From Myxococcales bacterium (GTDB lineage Bacteria > Myxococcota_A > Polyangia > Haliangiales > Haliangiaceae), in NCBI GenBank assembly GCA_947483555.1, contig CANKMW010000037.1, forward strand, positions 1 to 64,000: DNA of 64,000 bases. The letters are read 5' to 3'. Of this stretch, positions 9,904 to 18,579 are shown one piece after another. Under the pieces are notes generated by a model that was not told where the DNA came from, ran no database searches, and worked only from the letters and a program-made list of their open reading frames with translations. Position numbers and translations under genes: made by a program. Within the stretch, counting starts at the first letter, position 1, and each line of letters opens with the position of its first letter.

Positions 9904-11541
9904 ATGGCTCGTACACCGCTCGCGTTGTCCCTTCGTGCTCTGTGGCGTGACGTCACGATCGCGCGCCGGACCGGGGTCCCGATCGACGAGGTGCGCGACC
10001 TGCGCCGCGAGGAGACCCGCCAGCGCGCCGAGCGCGGCGGGCTGTCGCGCCGGCACCTGCTGCTCGGCGGCGCGGCCGGAGCCGCCGCCCTCGCCATCCC
10101 GCGCCGCGCTCGCGCTGCGGGCGGCGCTCCGACGGTGGCGATCGTGGGCGGTGGCATCGGCGGCCTGTCGTGTGCGCTCGAGCTCCTCGATCGCAACATC
10201 GAGTCGACCGTGTACGAGGCCTCGAATCGGCTCGGCGGCCGCATGTACTCCAACCGGACCGGCTACTGGTCGGCAGGCCAGGTCACCGAGTGGGGCGGCG
10301 AGTTGATCGACAGCGGCCACGCGACCATCCTGGCGCTCGCCGATCGGTTCGGCTTGCCGGTCGACGACCTGCTGGCCGCGCAGCCCGCCGGTTCGGCCGA
10401 CACCTTTCGCGTCCACGGCGGTTACTACGCCAAGTCGCAGGCCGACGCCGACTTCGACGCCATCTGGCGCACCGTCAAGGACGACCTGCGCTCGGCGCCG
10501 TTCCCGACCACGTTCGATTCGTACACCGCCGCCGGCCAGGCGCTCAGCCAGATGAGCGTCCACGACTGGATCGAGAGCCGGGTCCCCGGTGGCCATGGCT
10601 CCGGGCTCGGCCAGGTCCTCGACCTCGCCTACGCGATCGAGTACGGGGCCGACACCGCCAACCAGTCGGCGCTCAACTTGCTCTACCTGCTCGCGTACCA
10701 GCCCAAGCCGTTCAACCACGAGCTGGCGACGTTCGGTGTCTCCGACGAGCAGTTCCACATTCGCGGCGGCAATCAGCGCCTCCCGGAGGCGATCGGGGCC
10801 CACCTCGGCGGCCGCGTCGTCACCGGCCACAAGCTGGTCAAGATCAAGGAGACCGCCGGCGGCCGCTACAAGCTGACGTTCGAACGTGGCAACCAGACCA
10901 TCGACACCACGTACGACCACGTCGTGCTCGCGCTGCCGTTCGCGGCCTACAGCTTCGACTACGGCCAGGCCGGCTTCGATCCGCTCAAGGTCCAGGCGAT
11001 CAACGAGCTGGGCCGCGGCCACAACGGCAAGCTGCAACTTCAGTTCGACCACCGCGGCTGGCTCGGCAGCGGCCCGTGGCCGGGCGTCTCGAATGGCTCG
11101 ACCGTCTCCGACACCGGGTACCAGGTGTGCTGGGAGGTGTCGCGCGCCCAGGCCGGCACGCCCGGCATCCTGTGCCTGTACTCGGGCGGCTCGGTCACCG
11201 ACTCGATGCGCACCAGCACGGCGTTCGCGACCGCGAGCGACGCGCGGGTCCGCCAGGACGCCCAGCAGGGTCTCGGCCAGCTGGCGCCGGTCTACCCGGG
11301 CCTGTCGTGGAACAACAAGGCGACCCAGTCGATCTGGCACAAGGCGCCGCTGTTCAACGCGTCGTACGCGTTCTACCGCACCGGTCAGTACACCCAGTTC
11401 GCGGGCTACGAGGCCGAGCCGCAGGGCAACGTGTACTTCTGCGGTGAGCACACGTCCCTCGACTACCAGGGCTTCATGGAGGGTGGCGCGTTCACCGGGG
11501 TCGAGACCGCGACCGCGGTACGGAAAGCGATTCGCCGTTGA
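9904..11541 (+). CDS. Tat-exported flavin-dependent amine oxidase
   Basis: 545 residues. A twin-arginine signal (LSRRHLLLGGAAGAAALAIP, residues ~41-60) lies unusually far from the N-terminus, preceded by about 40 charged residues. The mature protein opens with the FAD dinucleotide-binding motif VAIVGGGIGGLSCALEL and NRLGGRMYS, and ends with GEHTSLDYQGFMEGGAFTG, the C-terminal FAD motif of monoamine oxidases and tryptophan 2-monooxygenases. The likely reaction is oxidative deamination of an amine or amino acid in the periplasm; the substrate is unknown. A TATGAT at 9890-9895 would put a transcript start within a few bases of the ATG. Confidence 0.9.
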   Translation: MARTPLALSLRALWRDVTIARRTGVPIDEVRDLRREETRQRAERGGLSRRHLLLGGAAGAAALAIPRRARAAGGAPTVAIVGGGIGGLSCALELLDRNIESTVYEASNRLGGRMYSNRTGYWSAGQVTEWGGELIDSGHATILALADRFGLPVDDLLAAQPAGSADTFRVHGGYYAKSQADADFDAIWRTVKDDLRSAPFPTTFDSYTAAGQALSQMSVHDWIESRVPGGHGSGLGQVLDLAYAIEYGADTANQSALNLLYLLAYQPKPFNHELATFGVSDEQFHIRGGNQRLPEAIGAHLGGRVVTGHKLVKIKETAGGRYKLTFERGNQTIDTTYDHVVLALPFAAYSFDYGQAGFDPLKVQAINELGRGHNGKLQLQFDHRGWLGSGPWPGVSNGSTVSDTGYQVCWEVSRAQAGTPGILCLYSGGSVTDSMRTSTAFATASDARVRQDAQQGLGQLAPVYPGLSWNNKATQSIWHKAPLFNASYAFYRTGQYTQFAGYEAEPQGNVYFCGEHTSLDYQGFMEGGAFTGVETATAVRKAIRR

Positions 11542-11584
11542 GCAGGGGCCGCGGCGAGGTTCACCTACATGTGAGCCGGCGCCG

Positions 11585-11624
11585 CCTGAGACGGGCTGTG
11601 CGCAGCTCGCCAGATCGTCTCAGG
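11585..11624. terminator. Inverted repeat / possible hairpin after the amine oxidase gene
   Basis: CCTGAGACG (11585-11593) is perfectly repeated in reverse complement as CGTCTCAGG (11616-11624), separated by 22 bases. There is no T run, so it could be a factor-dependent terminator structure or an operator for the gene starting at 11681. Confidence 0.3.
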
Positions 11625-11680
11625 GCTGAATCGAACGGTTTGAGGTGACACGCCGTGACGCTTCAGAGCACGCTGCGCCC

Positions 11681-13519
11681 ATGGTTCGTCCGTATGCGCT
11701 CGTGATCGTCGCAGGCCTGGCCTTGATCGGATGCGCCGGCGGATGCGGCGGCGGAGGTGACGGCGACGCGGGCGAGGACGCTGCCGAGGTTGCGGTCGAC
11801 GCGGCCGTCGACGCCTCCACGATCCCGGCGCTCCGCAACCCGGTGAACCTGCCCGACCTCGAGCTCGCGCAGCAGGCGTCGGCGCTGCTCGGCGTCGGCG
11901 GGACCAAGAACTGCGATCGCTGCCACGCGGTGACCCGCGATCAGCTGCGCAGCTGGGACTCCGAGAGCAACGCCGCGGAGGCGGCCTGCCTCACCAACAA
12001 CCTGCTGCCGACGACCCAGGGTCAGGCCGCCGGGATCGTCGACTGCTTCCGCGCCTCGCCGGGCGTGCTGACCTCGGGGTGGCCGCCCACCAAGCTCGGC
12101 ATCTACAACACCGCCGGCCGCCTGGCCTGGTTCGAGTATGTCTTCACCCTCGCTTACGGCGCGACGGCGCCGACCGAGCTCGACCTGTTCGTCGGCGAGG
12201 CCGCGATGCCGCGCAGCGACACCGGCCACCTCACCCAGCCCCAGTTCGACATCGTCGCCGAGTGGTTCGCGCGCGACCTGCCCGAGCTCGACACCGTGGT
12301 CGCGGCCGATCCGTCGCCGACCTGCACCACGACGATGATCACGGCCGAGGTCCAGACCCACGTCACCACCATGGCGACCGAGGGCTGGCGCCAGGTCAAC
12401 GCCGACAACGGCATCCTGATGTTCGGCTGCCAGGGCGCCACCGACGAGCGCGGTTGCCTGACCACCTACCCGCGCGCCGGCGACACGGCGTCGTCGACCG
12501 GATGGGAGGACGCGGCTCCCGGCACCGTGATCCGCATCCTCCGCGAGCACACCTACGCGTCCAGCTACTGGACGCGCAGCTCCGCCGACGGCCGCTACAT
12601 CTCGCACGGTGGCGCGCCGGTCGCGAGCTCGACCTACCGTGCGTCGGTGATCGACCTGCTCAACGACACCAACATCCCGGCGGCGGCGCAGTACGACCCG
12701 GGTTTCTGGCCCGACAACTCGGGCTTCGCGCTGCAGGGTTCCAACGCCCGCTTCTGCGAGCAGAGCCTGCTGGCGACCCAGCCGACCATGATCACGTTCG
12801 ACGAGCCGCAGTGCCGGCGCACCACCGCGGTCGGCCTGTACCAGCACATGGCGGCGGCCAACGGCGGCGACTACTGGACCGTCGACGGCCAGTTCACGAA
12901 CGACAACGGCGGCCAGATGAACAGCAACTCGCCGACCCTCGGCGACATCAGCTCGACCTTCTCGTCGAGCGCCGCGATCGACCTGACCCCCATGGTCCAC
13001 ACCGGCACCCAGTTCGTGCCCCAGGCCAGGATCACGAAGGCCCTGCCGCGCGAAGGTGACGTGATCATCTCGCCGTCGGGGCGGCTGCTGGTCTCCCGCA
13101 CCGGTGGCTACATCGTGCGCAAGCTGGTGGCGACGCCGACCGGCTCGACCTACACCGTCAACGTCCCCGAGATCGCGCGCTACTGCGTGCGCGGCGGCAA
13201 GCCGGCGATCAGCTTCGACGAGCGCTGGATGGTGTTCCACCACTACGTCGAGTCCGCCGACTGGGCGGCGCTCGGCTACGCCTCGGCGACCGACCCCGGC
13301 TTCGTGGCGCTGCGCGACTCGCAGACCGGCGGCGCCGCGAATCTGTTCCTGCTCGAGCTCGCCAGCGGCGAGATCCGCCGCCTCACGACCATGCAACCCG
13401 GCCAGTACGCGCTCTACCCCCACTTCCGCAGCGACGGCTGGATCTACTTCATCGTGCGGGACCGCAACCGCAACTTCGAGTGGATGGCGGCCAGCGACGC
13501 CGCGCTGGCGTTCGAGTAG
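11681..13519 (+). CDS. Lipoprotein with one CxxCH haem motif and PD40-like C-terminus
   Basis: 612 residues from the ATG at 11681; an in-frame GTG at 11645 is a less likely start because the ATG gives a compact signal peptide ending at the lipobox LIGC. An Asp/Ala-rich spacer follows. CDRCH at about residue 73 is a single c-type haem-binding motif. The long middle region has several separated Cys residues and no family I recognise. The C-terminal ~150 residues read like a WD40-like/TolB-type propeller (LFLLELASGEIRRLT, YPHFRSDGWIYFIVRDRN). The gene is followed six bases later by a second haem-motif lipoprotein, so the pair probably acts together at the outer membrane or periplasm. Function unknown. 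Confidence 0.8.
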   Translation: MVRPYALVIVAGLALIGCAGGCGGGGDGDAGEDAAEVAVDAAVDASTIPALRNPVNLPDLELAQQASALLGVGGTKNCDRCHAVTRDQLRSWDSESNAAEAACLTNNLLPTTQGQAAGIVDCFRASPGVLTSGWPPTKLGIYNTAGRLAWFEYVFTLAYGATAPTELDLFVGEAAMPRSDTGHLTQPQFDIVAEWFARDLPELDTVVAADPSPTCTTTMITAEVQTHVTTMATEGWRQVNADNGILMFGCQGATDERGCLTTYPRAGDTASSTGWEDAAPGTVIRILREHTYASSYWTRSSADGRYISHGGAPVASSTYRASVIDLLNDTNIPAAAQYDPGFWPDNSGFALQGSNARFCEQSLLATQPTMITFDEPQCRRTTAVGLYQHMAAANGGDYWTVDGQFTNDNGGQMNSNSPTLGDISSTFSSSAAIDLTPMVHTGTQFVPQARITKALPREGDVIISPSGRLLVSRTGGYIVRKLVATPTGSTYTVNVPEIARYCVRGGKPAISFDERWMVFHHYVESADWAALGYASATDPGFVALRDSQTGGAANLFLLELASGEIRRLTTMQPGQYALYPHFRSDGWIYFIVRDRNRNFEWMAASDAALAFE

Positions 13520-13525
13520 GAGCCG

Positions 13526-15181
13526 ATGACGGAGCGCGGCCGGATCCTCGCGTGCTGCGCCGCCCTCGCGGTGGCGTGCAGCGATCCGCCGCGCGACGTC
13601 TGCGACGGCGTGGTCGCCAGCGCGCTGACGGCGCCCGACCGCAAGCTGGTCGGCGCCGCGTCGGCGTATCCCGCCGACGGCATGGTGCGCGGTCGTGACG
13701 ACGAGCTGGCGCACGGGCAGGCGATCCGGCGTGAGGTGGCCTGGGCGGCCGCGGTGCGGGCGCTGGCGCCGGTGCCGTTCGCGATCGATCCGGGGGCGGC
13801 GGCACCGGCCGAGCTGCCGCGCTGGCAGACCTGGTACGGCGCCGACGATCTGCGCCGGCTGTTCGACCGCCTGTTCCGCAACCTGTCGCCCGACGAGATG
13901 CGGGCGCGGGCGTCGTTCACCGACCTGGCGCTCGACGAGGCCCTGGCGTGGAATCCGACCGCGGTCGACGAGCTGGCCTCGTGGCCGCCGGATCGCTGGC
14001 TGGCCTATCTCGACGCCATCGACGACGCCGCCGAGATCGCCGGCGTCGGCGGCATCGATCGCGTGCAGTACAGCCCGGGCGCCGCCCGCCACTTGCTGGC
14101 CAGTTATGCGCCGATCGTCGGCTGCGAAGGCGCCCCGGCTCCGCCCCCGATCGCCGACGCGCCCAGCGCCGGGCCGCGCCGCGTGGTGCGCGAGACGATG
14201 ACGCTGACGGCGTGTGCCGAGCGCGGGTTCGGACCCTACTTCGTCGGCGACGGCGAGACGCTGATGGCGCGCCTCGAGGGCACCGGCAGCCTGCGGGTGC
14301 GCAGCGGCGCGGCGCCGACCGCGGACAGCTTCGATTGCGGCGGCGACCGCTGCAGCGCGAGCGGACCGGCGGCGATCTGGATCGCGGTCACCGCCGAGGA
14401 CGGCGGCGCGGCGACCCTGACGATCGACTACCAGGAGGCCGACCCGGCGTGGGCGCCGTGCCTGAGCTCGCCGTTCCCGCTCGACGCCGCGGTGGTCAAG
14501 GCCGACTGGCGACGCGCCGAGCTCGGCATCACCGTGCCGGTGTTCGACACCTCGGCGACCGGGCTGACCGCGGCCCTCGCCGGCGTGCAGGAATGGCAGC
14601 CCGCGACGGTGGCCGATCCGGCTCCGGAGGCGATCTACACGCTCGCGCTGCCGACCGGCTCGCGCTATCGCCTGGCCGGCTTGCACCTCATGACCAAGGA
14701 GCTCGACCACTGGTTGTGGCTGACGATGTGGTGGTCGCCGCAGCCCGACAGCGACTTCGGCGCGGACCGGCCACCGTCGGTGGTCGCGCTCGGCGGGCCG
14801 TGGCGCAACTACAAGATGTGCGTGGTGACCGCGTTCCGCGAGGGCGATGCTGATCCGCGCGGCGGCGCCACCGCGACCTCGCTGGCCGAGGCGCTGGCCG
14901 CCGCCCACCGCGGCGCCGGCGGGCCGAGCTGGTGCTCGAACCCGATGATCGAGCTCGGGCACGGCAACGCGGCCTCGAGCTGCATCGGCTGTCACCAGCA
15001 CGGCGGCGTGGCGGTGACCAGCGAGGACATCCTCGCCGACGATGTCCGGTTCCCGGACAACGGACGCGCGCAGGTCCGCAACAACTTCCTCGACGACTAC
15101 TCGTGGGCGGTGACCGCCGGCGATCGCCTCGGCCGCATGTTCGCCGATCAGGTCGAGTACTGGACGCCGCCGCCGCCGTGA
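13526..15181 (+). CDS. Lipoprotein with C-terminal CxxCH haem motif
   Basis: 551 residues; AGGAG ends three bases before the ATG. The signal peptide MTERGRILACCAALAVACSD carries a lipobox-like AVAC. Residues ~30-250 are helical and unlike anything I recognise. A middle beta-rich stretch (~215-320) looks like a carbohydrate-binding-type sandwich. Near the C-terminus SCIGCHQHGGVAV provides one CxxCH haem-binding site. Directly downstream of the 11681-13519 haem lipoprotein in the same operon. A role in periplasmic redox chemistry is inferred only from the paired haem motifs. Confidence 0.8.
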   Translation: MTERGRILACCAALAVACSDPPRDVCDGVVASALTAPDRKLVGAASAYPADGMVRGRDDELAHGQAIRREVAWAAAVRALAPVPFAIDPGAAAPAELPRWQTWYGADDLRRLFDRLFRNLSPDEMRARASFTDLALDEALAWNPTAVDELASWPPDRWLAYLDAIDDAAEIAGVGGIDRVQYSPGAARHLLASYAPIVGCEGAPAPPPIADAPSAGPRRVVRETMTLTACAERGFGPYFVGDGETLMARLEGTGSLRVRSGAAPTADSFDCGGDRCSASGPAAIWIAVTAEDGGAATLTIDYQEADPAWAPCLSSPFPLDAAVVKADWRRAELGITVPVFDTSATGLTAALAGVQEWQPATVADPAPEAIYTLALPTGSRYRLAGLHLMTKELDHWLWLTMWWSPQPDSDFGADRPPSVVALGGPWRNYKMCVVTAFREGDADPRGGATATSLAEALAAAHRGAGGPSWCSNPMIELGHGNAASSCIGCHQHGGVAVTSEDILADDVRFPDNGRAQVRNNFLDDYSWAVTAGDRLGRMFADQVEYWTPPPP

Positions 15182-15209
15182 CCCGGGGCAGCTGGCCGCC
15201 GGCGGCGGG

Positions 15210-16208
15210 TCAGGCCACGAACGACAGATCGGTCGCGGTCGGCCGCAGTTGCTTGTCGGCGAGCCAGGCATCGTTGAACAGGCGCGAGGTGTAGCGGCCG
15301 GCGCCATCGGTGAGGATGGTGACGATGGTCTTGCCGGGCCCGAGGCGGCGGGCGAGCTTGACCGCGCCCACACAGTTGAGGCCGGCCGAGCCGCCGACGA
15401 ACAGGCCGTCCTTGGCCAGGAGCCAGTGCGCCATCTCCACCGACTCGCGGTCGGTGCCGGCGAAGGCGCCGTCGAGCTGGGCCATGGCGAAGTTGCGCGT
15501 GATGCGGCGGATGCCGATGCCCTCCAGGATGCTCGAGCCGGTGGCGTCGAGGTTGCCGTGCTCGACGTGGTTGTAGAGCGAGCTGCCCTCGCAGTCGACC
15601 AGGTAGCACTGGGTCGCCGCCGACTGCTGCTTCAGATACGACGAGATGCCGCCGATCGTGCCGCCGGTGCCCGACGAGCACACGAAGCCGTCGACCCGAC
15701 CGGCGTCGGCGATGATCTCGGGCCCGGTGGTCTCCTGGTGGGCGCGGGCGTTGGCCGGGTTCTCGAACTGGTCGGCCCAGAACGCGCCGCGCTCCTCGGC
15801 GAGCCGGCGGGCCACGTGATAGTAGTTGGCCTGATCGGCGAACGGCTTGGCCGGCACCAGGTGGAGCACCGCGCCGAGCGCGCGCAGCAGCTCGATCTTC
15901 TCCGTGCTCTGGTTGTCGGGGATGACGATGTGGCAGGCGTAGCCGCGCGCTCGGCACACCAGCGCCAGGCCGATGCCGGTGTTACCCGCGGTGCCCTCGA
16001 CCAGCTCGCGGGGACCACCGCCACCAAGCTTGCCCTCGGCCTCGGCGGTCAGCACGATGTGGCGGGCGGCGCGATCCTTGACGCTGCCGCCCGGCTGCAG
16101 GTGCTCGGCCTTGCCCAGGATCTCGCAGCCGGTCGCGGCCGACAGGCTGGCGATGCGGATGAGCGGAGTGGCGCCGACGGCGCCGACGAACCCGTCGCGA
16201 ATGGTCAC
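15210..16208 (-). CDS. Cysteine synthase-like PLP enzyme
   Basis: 332 residues. Fold-type II PLP enzyme with the cysteine synthase signatures: Schiff-base lysine in PGGSVKDRAA (~40-49), the substrate loop EGTAGNTGIG and the phosphate-cup GTGGTIGG. O-acetylserine sulfhydrylases make cysteine from O-acetylserine and sulfide; some members of this branch act as cysteine desulfhydrases or use other acceptors. A neighbouring cysE or other sulfur assimilation gene is not seen. It is divergent from the 16240-18573 gene with 31 bases between start codons. Confidence 0.88.
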   Translation of the reverse strand: MTIRDGFVGAVGATPLIRIASLSAATGCEILGKAEHLQPGGSVKDRAARHIVLTAEAEGKLGGGGPRELVEGTAGNTGIGLALVCRARGYACHIVIPDNQSTEKIELLRALGAVLHLVPAKPFADQANYYHVARRLAEERGAFWADQFENPANARAHQETTGPEIIADAGRVDGFVCSSGTGGTIGGISSYLKQQSAATQCYLVDCEGSSLYNHVEHGNLDATGSSILEGIGIRRITRNFAMAQLDGAFAGTDRESVEMAHWLLAKDGLFVGGSAGLNCVGAVKLARRLGPGKTIVTILTDGAGRYTSRLFNDAWLADKQLRPTATDLSFVA

Positions 16209-16239
16209 GCCCGGGAACTTACGACATTATCGGCCGCCC

Positions 16240-18573
16240 ATGATCGGACGCGCTCGAATCGTGATGGTCGCCCTGCTGATCGCCGTGACGTGGCCGGCGG
16301 CCACGACGGCGCGCGGCGAGAACTTCGTCATCCGCAAGCTCAAGGGCGCCGGCCGCGCCATCGGCGGCGTGCTGGGTGCACCGGCGGGCGGGTTCGCCGA
16401 GGCGGCGGCGACGCCGACCATCCGTAGCATCGAGGGCAGCGGGCGGCGGCTGCTGTACGACTTCGAGGGCGTCGCGGCGCGCCGCATGGACCAGGCCGGC
16501 GACCTGGTCGGCAAGGTGGTCGACAAGACCTTCGACGGCAGCGGCAAGCTGGTCGACAAGGTCGACGCGTCGCTGGAGGCCCGCATCCTCCAGGTCACCA
16601 CCGGCGCCAACGCGACCGTCGACAACGCCGGCCAGGAGGCGCGAGCGACGATCGGGGCCGCCGACCGCATGATCGCGGCCAACATCGCGCGCGCGCGGAA
16701 GGCGACGTTGCAGATCCTCGACCGCGTCGATCGAGTCGCCGCCGACCGGCTGGCGCAGATCGACGAGATCATCCGGCTGCGGCTCGGCGACGTCGGCCTG
16801 ATCGTGCAGACCACGCTGGCGCAGGCGGACGAGATCGCCCGCCAGCGCATCGACCAGCTCGACGAGGTGGCTGGCCGCCGCATCGGCAACCTCGATGTGA
16901 TCGCGACCAAGCAGGGGCTGGGCCTCGAGGCCATGCTGCTGCGCCTCGCCACCCTGCTGGGCGCCTTCGCCTTCTTCGCCTTCCTGATGTGGTCGGCGTG
17001 GAACAACTTCGTGAACAACAGCAACACGATCGACCAGATCCGCGACCACGGCACCACGCGCGACGAGCGGCGGACGATCAAGCGCAAGCTCGGGCTGTGG
17101 GGGCTGCAGACCGCCTTCGCGGTGGCGTGTCTGGCCGCCGTGGTCGGCGTGGCCTACCTGGTGCCCAAGGACGCGCAGCGGCGCAGCACGGGCCAGATCG
17201 CGGACCACGCCAGCGCGCTCGTCAACGCGATGCGGGCCTACGACTTCACGGCGGTCCGCTACCACCATTCCCAGCTCGAGATCCTGCGCCCCGGCGGCGC
17301 CAGCTTGCGCGCCGTCGCGCTCAAGGCCGGGCTGCTGCGTGACCTGTTCGGGCGGCCGGCGCGGCTCCACACCGCGGACGGCCTGCGCGAGATCGAGACC
17401 GAGCTCGAGGCGGCGAGCTCGGTCGACCCCGGCGATCCGGATCTGCTGGTCCTCGAGGCCTACGTGATCTGGCAGGTCGGCAGCACGCGCGGCGACGAGC
17501 TCGACGCCGCCGATCTGTGTGCCCGCGCGCTGGCCATGCGCCCGACGACCGTAGTCGCGCGCTTCTTGCCCAGCACGTTCATGCTGAAGCCGCTGGCCGA
17601 GAACTACATTCGACAGTTCCGCCACGATCCGTACGTTCCCGATCCGGACCAGCGGGACGCGCTGGCCCGCGTCACCGCGGCGAAGATTCCCGATCAGCCA
17701 TCGCGCATGGCGCAGCTCCAGCAGGTGCTCGACTACAATCACCTGGTCGCCCGACTCGATCTGGCGGTCGGGCCGGCCTACCTCGAGATGCTCGGCGCCC
17801 ATGCGACGTACGATCGGCTCGCCACCGCGAGGCCATCCGACCCGGTGGCGGTGCAGCGGGCGCTCGATGCCCGCACCACCGCCGCCGCCACCATCGTCGG
17901 TGCCTGGAGCGACTTCGACCACCAGCTCGCCACCTCGCCATCGCTGGCTGGCGACCCGACCGCCCTCAACGCCTTCACGCTCGACGACGCGGTGCTGTCG
18001 CAGGCGCTCTACTTCTGGGACGAGGCCAATCCGGGGCCGACGGCTGCGCCGGCCGCGGTCGCGAGCCGGCCGCGGGTGCCCACGCTGCCGGCGCTGTTCT
18101 TCGACGGCGGCGTGGCGACCAAGCTGGCCGCCACGCCGGGCGTCGCGGCGCGCAAGACCGAAGACCCGAGGGTGCGGCGGCGCGCCGCCGCGGCGCCGAT
18201 GCGCATCCGCTGGGCCCATCGATGGGCTTCGCTGCTCGGCAAGCACAGCCAGGACGTGCTCGCCAAGGAAGAGGCCGAACGCTTCCGAGGGCTCGAGCGG
18301 CGCGCGCTCACCTTCGCGACCGAATACGTCGAGCTCCGCAAGGCCGCGGCGGCGACCGTGGTCGACAAGGCGCAGATCGCGACCCGGGCCGCGGCCGCCG
18401 CCAGCGCCGCCGCGGCCATGGGTCTGTGGACCAGCGACGGTGGCGGGGCCGCGCGTCAGCCCGCGGCGGCCAAGATCCTCGCCGAGGCCGAGCAGCTCGG
18501 CGCGGCGATCGACGCCAACCTGCGGGCCCGCGTCACCGAGCTGGGACGCGCCCGCCGGCTGCGCTTCCTGTGA
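16240..18573 (+). CDS. Large membrane protein with helical repeats, unknown function
   Basis: 777 residues from the ATG at 16240. A signal peptide (ARIVMVALLIAVTWPAATTA) is followed by ~200 residues of amphipathic helix with recurring DxVAxDRLAQIDEI / ADEIARQRIDQLDEV / RRIGNLDVI units, as in apolipoprotein-like or coiled-coil proteins. Two membrane spans follow (LLGAFAFFAFLMWSAW and FAVACLAAVVGVAYLVP), separated by a basic loop. The C-terminal ~470 residues are Ala-rich helices with TPR-like character. I do not recognise a family. It could be an envelope scaffold; there is no catalytic motif. It converges on selD with six bases between the stops. Confidence 0.75.
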   Translation: MIGRARIVMVALLIAVTWPAATTARGENFVIRKLKGAGRAIGGVLGAPAGGFAEAAATPTIRSIEGSGRRLLYDFEGVAARRMDQAGDLVGKVVDKTFDGSGKLVDKVDASLEARILQVTTGANATVDNAGQEARATIGAADRMIAANIARARKATLQILDRVDRVAADRLAQIDEIIRLRLGDVGLIVQTTLAQADEIARQRIDQLDEVAGRRIGNLDVIATKQGLGLEAMLLRLATLLGAFAFFAFLMWSAWNNFVNNSNTIDQIRDHGTTRDERRTIKRKLGLWGLQTAFAVACLAAVVGVAYLVPKDAQRRSTGQIADHASALVNAMRAYDFTAVRYHHSQLEILRPGGASLRAVALKAGLLRDLFGRPARLHTADGLREIETELEAASSVDPGDPDLLVLEAYVIWQVGSTRGDELDAADLCARALAMRPTTVVARFLPSTFMLKPLAENYIRQFRHDPYVPDPDQRDALARVTAAKIPDQPSRMAQLQQVLDYNHLVARLDLAVGPAYLEMLGAHATYDRLATARPSDPVAVQRALDARTTAAATIVGAWSDFDHQLATSPSLAGDPTALNAFTLDDAVLSQALYFWDEANPGPTAAPAAVASRPRVPTLPALFFDGGVATKLAATPGVAARKTEDPRVRRRAAAAPMRIRWAHRWASLLGKHSQDVLAKEEAERFRGLERRALTFATEYVELRKAAAATVVDKAQIATRAAAAASAAAAMGLWTSDGGGAARQPAAAKILAEAEQLGAAIDANLRARVTELGRARRLRFL

Positions 18574-18579
18574 CCGACG

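Noticed and set aside
11663..15373. A 1236-residue open frame on the minus strand opposite the two haem lipoproteins
   Set aside because: It is a third-position GC shadow; the plus-strand genes have signal peptides, haem motifs and ribosome sites, the antisense frame is Arg/Gly-rich without any domain.
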